DNA of 64,000 bases from Mercenaria mercenaria (GCF_021730395.1 NC_069364.1:82453501-82517500); one strand, 5' to 3'; shown: positions 33,683-46,168, counted from the first letter of the stretch. Numbers and translations: made by a program. The notes: a model not told the origin generated them from the letters alone.

Positions 33683-36155
33683 GGTATTAGATCACTAATA
33701 GAGAACCTCCTTTCTGAAGAGTATTCAATTCCTACTATAAACCTACTTTTACTGCAATTCTTAGGGGTGCGTAGGTTCAAGCCCTACTGGGACCAAATTT
33801 TTTTTCCTTATTTTCCTTTTTTTTCTAGTAAGTTTTTACTTCTTTCAAGACTTATTATTGATTTCTTGTACAAAAATTGAAAAAGATGAATCTTATAATC
33901 GATTTCTTGGTGTTCAAAGTGAATTTACTACTTAAACAGAAGGGGTAGAGTTGCACATCTTTAAAAATATTGAGTTACACACGGTGAAAGTTCTCTATTT
34001 TGCTTTCACTCTTAGATTATATATTGTGGAAGAAATTTAGGTAGGTTTTACGTCTGCCCTAAGGTTATTAGCCCACCATCATCAGATGGTGGGCTATTCA
34101 AATCACTGCGTCCGTGGTCCGTCGTCCTTCCGTCCGTCCGTCCGTCCGTCCTTCCATCCGTTAACAATTTCTCGTTATCGCATCTCCTCAGAAACTACCT
34201 GGGGGATTTTGACCAAACTTTGTCAGAATGATGTATTGGTACCCTAGTTGTGTCCCCCTGAAAATCAGACTGGTTCAACAATTTTTTAGTAAGTTATGGC
34301 CCTTTGTTTATTTCTATAATTTACATAGATTTATATAGGGAAAAACTTTGAAAATCTTCTTGTCCAAAACCACAGAGACTAGGGCTTTGATATTTGGTAT
34401 GAAGCATCATCTAGTGGTCCTCTACCAAGATGATTCAAAATATTTCCTTGGGGTCTAATATGGCCCCGCCCCGGGGGTCACATGGTTTATATAGACTTAT
34501 ATAGGGAAAAACTTTGAAAAACCTCTTGTTCAAAACCACACGGCCTAGGGCTTCGATATTTTGTATATGACATCATCTAGTGGTCTTCTACTAAGATTGT
34601 TCAAATTATCCCCCTAGAGTCAAATATGGCTCCGCCCCGGGGGTCACATGGTTTACATAGACTTACATAGGGAAAAACGTTGAAAATTTTCTTGTCCAAA
34701 CCACAAAGCCTAGGGCTTTGGCATTTGTAATGTAGCATCATCTAGTGGTTCTCTACCAAGTTTGTTCAAATTATCCCCCTAGAGTCAAATATGGCCCCGC
34801 CCTGGGGGGTCACATGGTTCATATAGACTTATATAGGGAAAAGATTTTAAAATCTTCTTGTCAATAACCTACAACATTCAAATTTGGACCACATGTATGG
34901 TTTTGAGTGGCAAGATGAACCTTGACATGAGTTGACCTTGATTTTGACCTAGTGACCTACTTTCACATTTCTGTAGCTACAGCCTTCAAATTTGGACCAC
35001 TTGCATAGTTTTGTGCACTGAAAAAAACTTTGACCTTGACTTTGACCTAGTGACCTACTTTCACATTTTTGAAGGTACAGGCTTCAAATTTGGACCACAT
35101 GCATAGTTTTGTGTTCCGAACTGGAATTTGACCTTGGTTTTGACCTACTGACCTACTTTCACATTTCTCAAGCTACAGCCTTCAAATTTGGACCACATGC
35201 ATAGTTTTGTGTACCGAAACAAACTTTGACCTTTACATTGACCTAGTGACCTACTTTCACATTTTTGAAGGTACAGGCTTCAAATTTGGAACACATACAT
35301 AGTTCTGTGTTCCGAAATGAACTTTGACCTTAAGATTGACCTAGTGACCTACTTTCTCATTTCTGTAGCTACAGGCTTCAAATTTAGACCACATGCATAG
35401 GATTGTGTACCGAAACAAACTTTGACCTTGACATTGACTTAGTGACCTACTTTCACATTTTTGAAGGTACAGGCTTTAAATTTGGACCACATGCATAAAT
35501 TTGTGTTCTGAAGTGTAATTTGACCTTGATTTTGACCTAGTGACCTACTTTCACATTTCGTCCTTGAAATTGATCTAGTGACCTACTTTCACATTTCTCA
35601 AGCTACAGCTTTCGAATTTGGACCACATACACAGTGTTGTGTACGGAAATGAAATTTGACCTTGAGCTAGTCAGTAAGTCTTGAAATTTGGAACACTCAA
35701 AAATGGCACATTGGTGGGCGCCAAGATCACTCTGTGATCTCTTGTTTTTAAATGGCGTAAGCAAAATTCAAAACAGAAACACAGCATTCGACCTTATATT
35801 TTCAATGTTGAAGTATAAATTCTGTCTCATTAAATCCGCTTACTTGAGGCATCATAGAAAAAATGATATGTACATTTTTATTTTGTGTTTTATAATTGTT
35901 TACCAATAGTGTGATGTTTCTTTTATTAAAATTAATGGTAAAATGAGTTCTCTGCAAACGTTTTGGATAGTGGCTATCACTTTGAAATTTGTCTCTACTT
36001 GAGCATGAGGAGATACCATAAGTTATTCAAAATTTATAAAAAACGGCACGGTAAAAGTTGTTTAAAAATTGCAAAATAGTGCAAAACACGGTTACCTCTA
36101 AGAATATACCAAGCAAAGGCCATTTTGTAAACATTACTATTAGTGCTCTAATACC
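33683..36155. mobile_element. TTAA-flanked MITE-like element, interrupted by family D
   Basis: Ends GGTATTAGATCACTAATAG (33683-33701) and its complement with one mismatch (36137-36155), each bordered by TTAA (33679-33682, 36156-36159). Without the inserted pearl-like element at 34069-35745 it is about 800 bp. A B-box-like GGTTCAAGCCC lies at 33772-33782. TTAA duplication suggests piggyBac or Kolobok type. Confidence 0.8.
34069..35745 (+). mobile_element. Pearl-like element, family D, copy D1
   Basis: The 5' end has the hairpin AGCCCACCATC-ATCA-GATGGTGGGCT, followed by a (CCGT)n tract at 34126-34152. A unique stretch of about 700 bp follows, then tandem units of about 180-200 bp with TTTGACCTAGTGACCTACTT and CTTCAAATTTGGACCACATG. 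The 3' end has subterminal GGTGGGC at 35713-35719, hairpin GATCAC TCT GTGATC and CTCTTGTT. Confidence 0.9.
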
Positions 36156-36299
36156 TTAACTTTCATTAATTTTTATTCTGCTGAAGTTTTGTTTACTGAT
36201 ACCCATGGTGCTGGACAATTATCAATAATAAAGGGATATGACATCAGAATATCAAAATTGAAAAAATGTTAATATAATAAAAAGAATCATAAATCTTTT

Positions 36300-37027
36300 T
36301 CTAGATCAATTACCAACCTCACTGGGTCAAGACCCATAACTCTGACATGTTTTTTGAGCAAATTATGCCCCCTTTTAGACTTAGAAAATTTTGGTTAAAG
36401 TTTTATATGCAAGTTATTATCTCCAAAACTAATGCAGATATTGATTTGAAACTTCACATGTGTCTTCGGGGTTATAAAACTAGTTGATAGCAGCAAGTCC
36501 CATAACTCTGACCTTCATTTTGGCCAAATTACGCCCCCTTTTGGACTTGGCAAATTCTGGTTACAGTTTTGTGTGCAAGATCAATTACCAACCTCACTGG
36601 GTCAAGACCCATAACTCTGACCTTCATTTTGGCCAAATTACGCCCCCTTTTGGACTTGGCAAATTCTGGTTACAGTTTTGTGTGCAAGATCAATTACTAA
36701 CCTCACTGGGTCAAGACCCATAACTCTGACATGTTTTTTGAGCAAATTATGCCCCCTTTTAGACTTAGAAAATTTTGGTTAAAGTTTTACATGCAAGTTA
36801 CTATCTCCAAAACTAATGCAGATATTGAATTGAAACTTCACATGTGCCTTCGGGGTTATAAAACTAGTTGATAGCAGCAAGTCCCATAACTGATATGTAT
36901 TTTGGTCAAATTATTCCCCCTTTTGAACTTAAAACTCTTTTGATATTTAACCTTTTTGGGTAATATTTTCCTGCTTCTTGGACAATATTTCGAATAGTCG
37001 AGCTTGGCTGTCTTACGGACAGCTCTT
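36300..37027 (+). mobile_element. Pearl-like element, family A, copy A4, 5'-truncated
   Basis: Same two-unit core as copy A2 (GACCCATAACTCTGACATGT; GATAGCAGCAAGTCCCATAA), ending TTCGAATAGTCGAGC, hairpin GCTGTC TTACG GACAGC and TCTTGTTT. The 5' subterminal repeat and simple tract are absent. Confidence 0.85.
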
Positions 37028-38038
37028 GTTTATTTTGAAATGGGTTCTTGTCCAAACAGATTGCTGTATTGTACAGGACAATGTTAAGTAACCAGCTAAG
37101 TTCCTTCTGTTTACATTAAAAAATTACTTCGGTCTTACAAAGCAGAATATTTTTCTAGAATGATACAGAATGTACATGATCAGTTTTATTTAAGATGTAC
37201 TATACTGATCTTTCACTAAGATATTTTATCAACAGATTTATTACTTAAGTCTAGAAAATCCTCATCAGATATATACATGTATTACAATTTGCCTAATATG
37301 TAAACTAAATGTGTTTATAGAGCTGCAGTCACAAATGTCATATCTAGTAATAGCTATTTGTTAAAAGTATCCAGTTATTTAGTCAAATTAGAGGCATAGA
37401 TAAGAGGTTGATCATGACCAGCAGATAATCCCTATTGATTTTGAGGTCAGTAGGTCAAAGGTCAAGGTCACAGTGACCAGGAACAGTTAAACGGTTTCCT
37501 GATGACAACTCGAGAATGCTTGGGCCTAGGTGATTGTTAAAAAAAAAACAAGCTTTTTTAGTGGTAGTACACATTTATACTGGTTTATACATGTATACAG
37601 TGTGTACTATTTTAAACCTATTTCCAGAAGTTTCCCTGGTTCTTTAGCACCCATACACTGGACACATCCCAATGTTAGTAATTTTAGTTTGCGCAGCTGG
37701 GGCTCTAACTCACAACCCCTTATTTCATAGTCAGACAGTGTAACTTCATCCACACTTGCAAACTATAAGCCAAGAAACACTATAGAATATATGATGGTAA
37801 AAGTAGCATGTAGTAGAGAAACATGCATACATATATTTAACAATATCAAGTTATTTACAATGCATATTTATCCTATGCATTAATTGCTGTTATCAACAAG
37901 TAAAGGTCTTGAATATATTTTTTTTTCTACACATTCTTTAATAAATTGTAAAGTAAATGATCATTTCTATTCAATAAGAACATTCCACAGATTGGAACAA
38001 ATGGTCCTATACATGTATTTGCTATATATTTATAATAT
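37028..38038. other. No gene seen
   Basis: AT-rich sequence. AGGTCAAAGGTCAAGGTCACAG at about 37448-37470 is a fragment of the dispersed AGGTCA-type core. 37675-37755 is a diverged tRNA-like piece on the minus strand related to 10404-10480. Confidence 0.4.
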
Positions 38039-38225
38039 GTGTCTTCGGGGTTATAAAACTAGGTGATAGCATCAAGTCCCATAACTCTGACATGCATTTT
38101 GGCCAAATTATGCCCCCTTTGGACTTAGAAAATCCTGGTTAAAGTTTTGCATGCAAGTTACTGTCTCAAAAAATAATGCAAATACTGAATTGAAACTTCA
38201 AACATTTCTTCGGGTTTATAAAACT
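38039..38225 (+). repeat. Family A core fragment
   Basis: One core unit of family A (TGTCTTCGGGGTTATAAAAC ... GGTTAAAGTTTTGCATGCAA) without either terminus. It directly abuts the MITE that follows. Confidence 0.8.
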
Positions 38226-38440
38226 AGGCCTGGCGGCAAGTGATTCTGCCTTTGTGACCAGTGCAGACCAAGATCAGCCTTCACATTTGTGCAGGCTGAT
38301 CATGGTCTGCACTGTTCGTTATTCAGTCAGTAAATTTTCAGTAAACACCCCTTTGAATAATAATTGGTATTGCCCAAATTTAATGATAGACCAGTCTATT
38401 TTAGAAATTTAGCAGGGTAAAGGTTAATTAGCCTGAACAA
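38226..38440 (+). mobile_element. Short MITE, second copy of the 15239-15423 family
   Basis: Shares AGTGCAGACCAAGATCAGCC, GCTGATCATGGTCTGCACTG, ATTCAGTCAGTA and TTTAGCAGGGTAA with the minus-strand copy at 15239-15423. Confidence 0.7.
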
Positions 38441-38768
38441 CATGCCTACTCATCTGTATCAAAATAAAGCAAAACTGAGTGAATGAACAAACATTTTCTA
38501 AAGAGCATGTTCTTGAGCCACATCAAGTTTAACCAATCTATATTCCTGATGTAATCACACAGATATTGGGGGGCTAAGAAGTCTTTGAAAGTCTTAGGGG
38601 GTTCCTTGTTGAAATCATTTAATTCCATGGTTTTGACGAAAATTGCTATGTCATGGGGATATAAATGCGGATTTCAATTTTTGAACGAAAATTTGTTTTT
38701 TGTTTGGATTAAAATTCTTGGATTTACCCAACCAGGATATCCACAGAAACAGTCACCCAAGAATATTA

Positions 38769-39044
38769 GTGGCCTCCATGGCCGAGTGGTTAGGTCACTG
38801 ACTTTAAATCACTTGCCCCTCAACGATGTGGGTTTTAGCCTGACTCGGGATGTTCAATTCTTCATATGAGGAAGCTATCCAGCTGGCTTACGGAAGGTCA
38901 GCGGTTCTACCCAGGGGCCCGTTCGTGATGAAGTAATACACGGATGGGCACATGGGGTCTGCCTCCATCATCAAAGCTGGAATGTCGCTATATGACCTGT
39001 AATTGTGCTGGTGCAATGTTAAACCAAACAAAACAAACAAACAC
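38769..39044 (+). mobile_element. tRNA-derived SINE, full length, 8 bp TSD
   Basis: Head with A-box-like TGGCCGAGTGGTTA and a long variable-arm layout as in Ser/Leu-type tRNAs. The body has CATATGAGGAAGCTATCCAG and TTCTACCCAGG, the end TTAAACCAAACAAAACAAAC. GAATATTA repeats at 38761-38768 and 39045-39052 as target duplication. Related copies lie at 59815-60176 and 61632-61895. Confidence 0.9.
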
Positions 39045-39052
39045 GAATATTA

Positions 39053-39630
39053 ATGATTTCATTGTATGTTATCCTATGTTCATGATTTTTTGTCTCATGA
39101 ATTCATTCTTTCTGTGATATATATATAGAATATAGTATTTAATTATATTATGTAAATAAAATATGATTTGCAGTACTGTTTTTATTATGACTTTAAAATA
39201 TCCAGTAGGATATTTAAAACTTTTTATATGGGAGACAGATTCTTTTGCCTTGTTGTGATTTTTTTTAGCTTTTAAGCAGACTGTGCCATGCCACGCCATG
39301 TATTCAAGGCTGATGAAAGATTGGTCTTGTGGTTTACTTCTAGATGTTAACATATTTTGTCTAACTTATAACATTCATTAATCCACAGTCTGTCTATCTT
39401 ATTTTTAAAAGTATTAACTAATGACTAGATCTTCTGGTAGTTAATACCAGTCCTCAATACAGGGATGAGGAAAAGCATTCAGTCTTATTGTCTTAAGACA
39501 CCTCATTTTCATTATTTGATAAATATGACCATGTGTAATGTTATAATTAAAGGAAAAAAACTCATATACTTTGAATACTATTTCACTTAGGATAGTCTGT
39601 AGAATTATAGACACCTGACATTTTCATATT
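39053..39630. other. No gene seen
   Basis: AT-rich sequence between a SINE and a pearl-like element. No frame, tandem array or inverted repeat stands out. Confidence 0.4.
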
Positions 39631-40596
39631 ATTAGCTCTCCTGAGTACAAAGTACTGAAGGTGAGCGATTGTGATCACCCTGTGTCTGTCATCCATCATC
39701 ATGCGTCGTCAACAATTTGATTGTCAACACTCTAGAGGTCACAATTTTGGCCCAATCTTGATAAAACTTAGTCAGAGTGTTACCCTCAACAACATCTCGT
39801 ACAAGTTTGCTACTAGGTCATCTGGGCTCAAAAACTAGGTCACAAGGTCAATTAGTAGGAAAACCTTGTTAACACTATAGGCCACATTTTCTACCTAATC
39901 TTCAGAATATTTGTCTCTATGAAATCTAGGTCAAGCTTGAAACTGGGTTACCTGAAACTAGGTCAAATAATAAAAAAAAATGTTAACAGTCTAGAAGCCA
40001 CATTTTCTACTTCATTATCATAAATATTGGTCAGAATGTTTGTCTGGACAAGATTAAAATTATTTAACCTGAGGTAAAAAAGTAGGTCAATGAGTCAAAG
40101 CATAGAAAAACCTTGTTAACACTCTAGAGGTCACATTTTCTATTTGATCTTCATAAATTTTTCTCAAGAACCAAAATGGATAACCTGAGGTCAAGAAGTA
40201 TGTCACTGGGTCAGATCATAGAAAAATTTGTAAACAAGCTTGAGGCCAAATTTTCCATTTAATCTTTATACAAAATTGCCAGGATGTTTGTCTATGTGAA
40301 AGCTAGTGAGTTACCTGAGGTCTTTAACTACATTTTCTACTTGATCATCATAAAATCTTGTCAGAATGTTTGTCTCTATGAAAGGTAGGTCAAGCTCAAA
40401 TCTAGGTTACCCGAGGTCTAAAACAAGGTCACTAGGACAAATCATAGGAGAACCTTGTTAACACTCTAGAGGCCACATGTTCTGCTTGATCTCCATAAAG
40501 CTTTGCTTGAATGTTTGTCTCTATGAGATTTAGGTCATGTTCAAAAGTGGATTATCTTAAACTAGGTCATTAGGTCAGATCATAGAAAAAGCCTTT

Positions 40597-40975
40597 TTAT
40601 ACGCCTGTCTCTGAAAGAGCGGGCGTATTATGTGAACACGCATGGCGGGTGGATGGGCAGGCAGCATCCAAAAGCTTGTCCGCTCTGTAAGTTGAACAAT
40701 TTTCATCCGATCTTCACCAAACTTGCTGACAATGTTTGTGGGCATAATATCTCGGCCAAGTTTGATTAACACCCAAATCGCCCCAGGCACTTTTGCATTG
40801 TGGCCCTTGAATTACTCGAAACCTGCGAATTTAGCCTTGTTCACCATCTAAGTCGAACAGTTTTCATCCGATCTTCACCAAACTTGGTGACAATGTTTGA
40901 GGGCATAATATCTCATGATAAGTAACTGAATATTTAGACGGGCATACTTTGTGACAGTCTTGCACTCTTCTTTAC
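40597..40975 (+). mobile_element. Short pearl-like element, TATACGCC family
   Basis: The 5' end is TTATACGCCTGTCTCTGAAA, with GAGCGGGCGTAT closing a hairpin, then a GGCGGGTGGATGGGCAGGC tract. Core contains TTTTCATCCGATCTTCACCA twice. The 3' end is GACGGGCATACTTTGTGACA then GCACTCTTCTTT, a slightly changed CTCTTGTT terminus. Confidence 0.7.
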
Positions 40976-40995
40976 ATTCTAAAAGCCACATTTTT

Positions 40996-43030
40996 AGCCC
41001 ACCATCATCAGATGGTGGGCTATTAAAATCACTCTGCGTCCGTGGTCCGTCCGTCCGTCATTCCGTCCGTCCGTCCGTCCGTCCGTCCGTTAACAATCTC
41101 TCGTTATCGCATCTCCTCAGAAACTACGGGGGGGATTTTGACCAAACCTTGTCAGAATGATGTATTGGTACCCTAGTTGTGTCCCCCTGAAAATCAGACT
41201 GGTTCAACAATTTATGAGTGAGTTATGGCCCTTTGTTTATTTCTATAATTTATATAGATTTATATAGGGAAAAACTTTGAAAACCTTCTTGTCCAAAACC
41301 ACAGAGCCTAGGGCTTTGATATTTGGTATGAAGCATCATCTAGTGGTCCTCTACCAAGATGATTCAAATTATTTCTCTGGGGTTAAATATGGCCCCGCCC
41401 TGGGGGTCACATGGTTTATATAGACATATATAGGGAAAAACTTTGAATAACCTCTTGTCCAAAACCACAGGGCCTAGGGCTTTGATATTTTGTATGTGAC
41501 ATCATCTAGTGGTCTTCAACTAAGATTATTCAAATTATACCCCTAGGATCAAATATGGCCCCGCCCTGGGGGTCATATGGTTTACATAGACTTATATAGG
41601 GAAAAACTTTGAAAATCTTCTTGTCCAAACCACAAAGCCTAGGGCTTTGATACTTGTAATGTAGCATCATCTAGTGGTTCTCTGCCAAGTTTGTTCAAAT
41701 TATCCTCCTAGGGTTAAATATGGCCTCGCCCCGGGGGTCACATGGTTCATATAGACTTATATAGCGAAAAGCTTTTAAAATGTTCTTGTCAGTAACTACA
41801 ACATTCAAACTTGGACCACATGTATATTTTTGAGTGGCAAGATGAACCTTGACACGAGTTGACCTTGATTTTGACCTAGTGACCTACTTTCACATTTCTG
41901 TAGCTACAGCCTTCAAATTTGGACCACATGTATAATTTTGTGCACTGGAAAAAACTTTGACCTTTATTTTGACCTAGTGACCTACTTTCACATTTTTGAA
42001 GGTACAGGCATCAAATTTGGACCATATGCATAGTTTCATGTTTCAAAACGAAATTTGACATTGATTTTGACCTAGTGACCTACTTTCACATTTCTCAAGC
42101 TACAGCCTTCAAATTTGGACTACATGCATAGTTTTGTGTACCGAAAAAAACTTTGACCTTGACATTGACCTAGTGACCTACTTTCACATTTTTGAAGGTA
42201 CAGGCTTCAAATTTGGACCACATGCATAGTTTTGTATTCTGAAATAAAATTTGACCTTGATTTTGACCTAGTGACCTACTTTTACATTTCTCAAGCTACA
42301 GCCTTCAAATTTGGACCACTTGCATAGTTTTGTGTACTGAAATGACCTTTGACCTTTACATTGACCTAGTGACCTACTTTCACATTTTTAAGGTACAGGC
42401 TTCAAATTTGGACCACATGCATAGTTTTGTATACCGAAAAAAATTTGACCTTGATTTTGACCTAGTGACCTACTTTTACATTTCTCAAGCTACAGCCTTC
42501 AAATTTGGACCACATGCATAGTTTTGTGTACCGAAACAAACTTTGACCTTTACATTGACCTAGTGACCTACTTTCACATTTTTGAAGGTACAGGCTTCAA
42601 ATTTGGACCACATGCATAGTTTTGTATTCCGAAGTAAAATTTGACCTGGATTTTGACCTAGTGACCTACTTTTACATTTCTCAAGCTACAGCCTTCAAAT
42701 TTGGACCACTTGCATAGTTTTGTGTACCGAAATGAACTTTGACCTTAAGATTGACCTAGTGACCTACTTTCACATTTCTGTAGCTACAGGCTTCAAATTT
42801 AGGACCACATGCATAGTTTTGTGTACCGAAACAAACTTTGACCTTGACATTGACCTAGTGACCTACTTTCACATTTTTGAAGGTACAGGCTTCAAATTTG
42901 GACCACATGCATAGATTTGTGTTGTGTACGGAAATGAAATTTGACCTTGAGCTAGTCAGTAAGTCTTGAAATTTGGAACACTCAAAAATGGCACATTGGT
43001 GGGCGCCAAGATCACTCTGTGATCTCTTGT
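40996..43030 (+). mobile_element. Pearl-like element, family D, copy D2
   Basis: Same structure as D1 with more core units: hairpin AGCCCACCATC...GATGGTGGGCT at 40996-41022, (CCGT)n at 41045-41090, about twelve GTGACCTACTTT units, then GGTGGGCGCC, hairpin GATCAC TCT GTGATC and CTCTTGT at 43030. Core length differs from D1 by about 350 bp. Confidence 0.9.
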
Positions 43031-43319
43031 ATACTTCCTATGACAAGTTGAAAAGTGAGGCATCTGAGGTCAAAAGCTATGTCACTATATTTAATGATAG
43101 AAAAACCTAATATTTTTGTTTCTACATGATCCTCACTATATGTGACCCTCTGCCATAATTGTTTACTCAGGTGAACGATCTTGGGCCATCATGGTCCTCT
43201 TGTAGTAAGAAATCTTTACTAATAGGTTAAGATTGTTATTTTAATATCTTTAATATAGTACATAAGTATCTATTACTGGATATCATGCTGGTTGCACTAG
43301 AGCTTTATAGCCGAAGTTG

Positions 43320-43960
43320 TCAACTTTAAAGAAAGCCTACCTTTACTGTTTTGATGTGTGATGGTGTGTGCATCCGTCTGTCTGTCCATCTGTCATAATT
43401 TGTGTCCAGAGCATAACTGTCATAATCTGTGTCCGGAGTATAACTTTATAACCATTAAAGGTATTGACTTCAAACTTGACATACAGGTAGATGGCGATGA
43501 GATGATGTGCAGAGCACTTGAACCGGCTCTGTAGGTCAAAGATCAAGGTCACAAATTGAGCTAAAAGGTTAAAACTAACCATCGTATTTTGTGTCCGGAG
43601 CATAACTATATAGCCATGCAAGGTATTGACCTTAAACTTTGCATGTAAGTAGGTGGTGATAAGCTGATGTAGGTCAAAGGTCAAGGTCAAAAAGAGCTCA
43701 GAGGGTTCAAATCTGTCCATCATATTTCATGTCCGGAACATAACTTATTAACCATTTAAGGTATTGACTTCAAACTTAGGATGTAGTTAGGTGATGTGCA
43801 GAGTGCATGCATTAGGGTGGTAGGTCAAAGGTCAAGGTCAAATCTGCCCTTTATATTTTGTGTCCAGAGCATATAACTAAAAAAAGAATTAAAATTGAAA
43901 CTTGGAATATTGGCAGGTGGTGATGAGATGATGTGCAGACTGCAACAATCTACATTTCAA
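43320..43960 (+). mobile_element. Pearl-like relative with AGGTCAAGGTCA core, truncated
   Basis: A GTCTGTCTGTCC tract near 43375-43390 is followed by about four units of roughly 150 bp with TGTCCGGAGCATAACT, GGTATTGACTTCAAACTT and GGTCAAAGGTCAAGGTCA. No clear hairpin ends. Confidence 0.6.
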
Positions 43961-43984
43961 GCCCCTCCCCCATTAGACCTCACC

Positions 43985-44700
43985 TCTTTTACTATTAGAC
44001 TTGTAACAAAAAAGTCACATGTTCAGTGATATGGCAGTTAGGATACTTCAAAAAATCCTGTGGGAAATAGAATTTGATAGAAAATGACAAATGCATTGCA
44101 ATTTTCTTGTATTAATGAGGACAAAACCCCAAAATATCACATTTTCACTGTCTTGGGTGTATTTTTATTCAAAAACTGCATATTTATTGCCTAAAGCTTG
44201 CTAATTTCTGGCAATCAGAGGTAAACATGAACATATTTAACAGTTTTAAATGTGTAATTTGTATGCAGATCAGAGTAGAAAATGACAAAATAGGGCAAAA
44301 AAGACTACAGTTAGGATAACTGCTTGAAAATTATGTCGCGACAGCTATTTTTGGCAAAATCTGATGTGTTGTCTTATGTTACTGAAAATGCCATAAAACC
44401 TAGCTTAGAAACTGTTGATATCAAGCTAAAAACCTTGTATTTTTTTCATGCATTTAGGTTGCTTGTAGATTTCAAATGAAACTGGCACAATGTCAGAGAA
44501 AAAAGTTTGTCTTATATGCATACAGACACTAAATAGGAAAATGGCGTGAAAAAAATGGTAGGCGCATAATGGCGGGTACAAATTGTCCTCAGTTTTTTTT
44601 GCTCGGTAGAGCTATATTCCTTATTTTCTTTGCATGTTTTTGCTAAAATCACATGTCAGATCTATGCTTCAACATGGAGGCAGCATTTCGTAATGAAATA
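43985..44700 (-). repeat. Diverged copy of the 25294-25795 spacer repeat
   Basis: In complement, GGTTTTATGGCATTTTCAGT, GCGACATAATTTT, TTTTTGCCCTATTT and CAAATTACAC occur in the same order and spacing as in 25390-25560. Confidence 0.7.
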
Positions 44701-44775
44701 ACAACATGACTGAATTTTCATGGAAACTTAGATCATACACCACCACTACAATTTGGGGTCTCATATGTTTTAGCT

Positions 44776-45134
44776 TAGGCCTAAAAAAATTCTTTGTTTC
44801 TGGTAACATGCTCAAAAAATTTAGGGTAGGTAGGTTGGAAATTTTTTTTTTGGCGGGGGGGGGGGGGGGTGGAATTCTTTTTATCAAGGAAGACTTTTCG
44901 GAAATTATTTTTGTGTCAAAAAATTAATACAAATAAGGGGGTTATGCCTTTAGAGCATCCGTAAGTTGATTTCTAACATCACTGACCATGTTTAAAGCAT
45001 AGAAATTGCAGTTTTGCAACTTTTTGTTAAAAAGTTGAAACAATTATTCTCCAAGGTCATAAAAGCATTTAGGGTTGGGCCAAAAATTTAGGGTAGGACG
45101 GGATACCAGAAACAAACATTTTTTTTACGCCTTA
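44776..45134. mobile_element. Small inverted-repeat element with a G-run
   Basis: Left end TAGGCCTAAAAAAATTCTTT and TTTCTGGTA match in complement TACCAGAAA and AAACATTTTTTTTACGCCTTA at the right end; TTTAGGGTAGG follows inside both. A run of about 18 G at 44857-44874 lies in the left half. Confidence 0.65.
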
Positions 45135-45351
45135 TTTTGCAGTTTGTGTGTAAATTTGAAAATATTTTTCTTGCATCAAACATGACCCCCCACTTTTCTT
45201 TAGATTTTTATTCAGCACTGACAATATTCTTCAAGAAAATATAAGTAACAGACATTTAAAATGGGTCCTGGTGTGCTGCATCCATTGGAATTATGTCAAT
45301 TCAAAGAAGTATAAAATACTTTATTTTTATAGCTCTTTTGTCAATTTTATA

Positions 45352-45637
45352 ATTTAGACCCGCCTGCTTAGCTCAGTAGGTAGAGCATCGGTCTACGGAT
45401 CGCGGGGTCGTGAGTTCGATCCTCGGGCGGGGCGTATGTTCTCTGTGACTATTTGATAAACGACATTGTGTCTGAAATCGTTAGTCCTCCACCTCTGATT
45501 CATGTGGGGAAGTTGGCAGTTACTTGCGGAGAACAGGAATGTTCTGGAACAGAATCCAGGAACACTGGTTAGGTTAACTGCCCGCCGTTACATGAAAATA
45601 CTGTTGAAAAATGGCGTTAAACCCAAAACAAACAAAA
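45352..45637 (+). mobile_element. tRNA-Arg-derived SINE with 10 bp TSD
   Basis: The head at about 45361-45433 folds like a tRNA: A box TAGCTCAGTAGG, anticodon-loop CTACGGA (ACG, arginine) and B box GAGTTCGATCC. A non-tRNA body with ATTCATGTGGGGAAGTTGGC follows, and an AAACCCAAAACAAACAAAAC tail. CAATTTTATA flanks it (45342-45351, 45638-45647). The body and duplication mark it as a SINE, not a tRNA gene. Confidence 0.9.
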
Positions 45638-45647
45638 CAATTTTATA

Positions 45648-46168
45648 TAGAATATTATAAAAGAAGAACAACTAATTAGTGTGTTGTAACCTATAATACT
45701 TGAAATATTGTGGTGTAATACCACTGTATTGTAATTTTAATGAATTGTAAATTTCACGGTTCGAATTTTGGGACGGAATTATCTAAAATAAACAAATCAG
45801 GTAAACAGAGTGAATTAAGTATTATTTTCGGACAGATGATTTTTAAAAAGATGTTTTCTTCCTTTGTTTTCAACTGGTCATTTAATAGTATTGTTAGTTA
45901 TTTTCCAGATATTTTTTTTTACGTTTTGATTTCGTACCCTGACTTTTTCGTACCAAATTAATTATGCAGTATTATGAGTTGAGAATAGTCATCCTAGAAC
46001 TAGATTTATTCATTCGTTTTGAACCATTTTTATAGATTTTTTTTTTCTAATGTCAAAGCAATTTTCAGTTATAAATCTAAAAATTATTTTAAAAAGTATC
46101 TGGGTATCAAAATTCAAACTAAAAGTTAGTTCTGGCTACCATAACTTTAAATGTCGCTTTTTTTTTTT
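45648..46168. other. No gene seen
   Basis: AT-rich flank between a SINE and a foldback element; a 73-codon frame at 45740-45961 has no recognisable content. Confidence 0.4.

Larger units (their letters stand above)
39631..43203 (+). mobile_element. Pearl-like element, family B, host of two further insertions
   Basis: The 5' end is TTAGCTCTCCTGAGTACAAA with hairpin and GGTGAGCGA, then GTCATCCATCATCATGCGTC. Core units carry AACACTCTAGAGGTCACA and GGTCAGATCATAGAAAAA. The 3' end has CTCAGGTGAACGA, hairpin GGGCCATCATGGTCC and TCTTGT at 43203. Interrupted at 40597-40975 and 40996-43030; outside sequence resumes in register (CATTCTAAAAGCCACATTTT, then a core unit). Confidence 0.8.

Noticed and set aside
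34126-34152. (CCGT)n and similar GTC-rich tracts as independent microsatellites
   Set aside because: They sit at a fixed position after the 5' hairpin in most pearl-like copies, so they are parts of those elements.
42330-42914. Repeated 63-64 codon frames with DLVTYFHI motifs
   Set aside because: Translations of tandem core units of a family D pearl-like element.
44857-44874. G-run as evidence of a structured regulatory element
   Set aside because: A homopolymer within a small inverted-repeat element; length is unreliable and no other support exists.
45361-45433. Functional tRNA-Arg(ACG) gene
   Set aside because: It is followed by a SINE body and A-rich tail and lies inside a 10 bp target duplication, so it is the head of a SINE.
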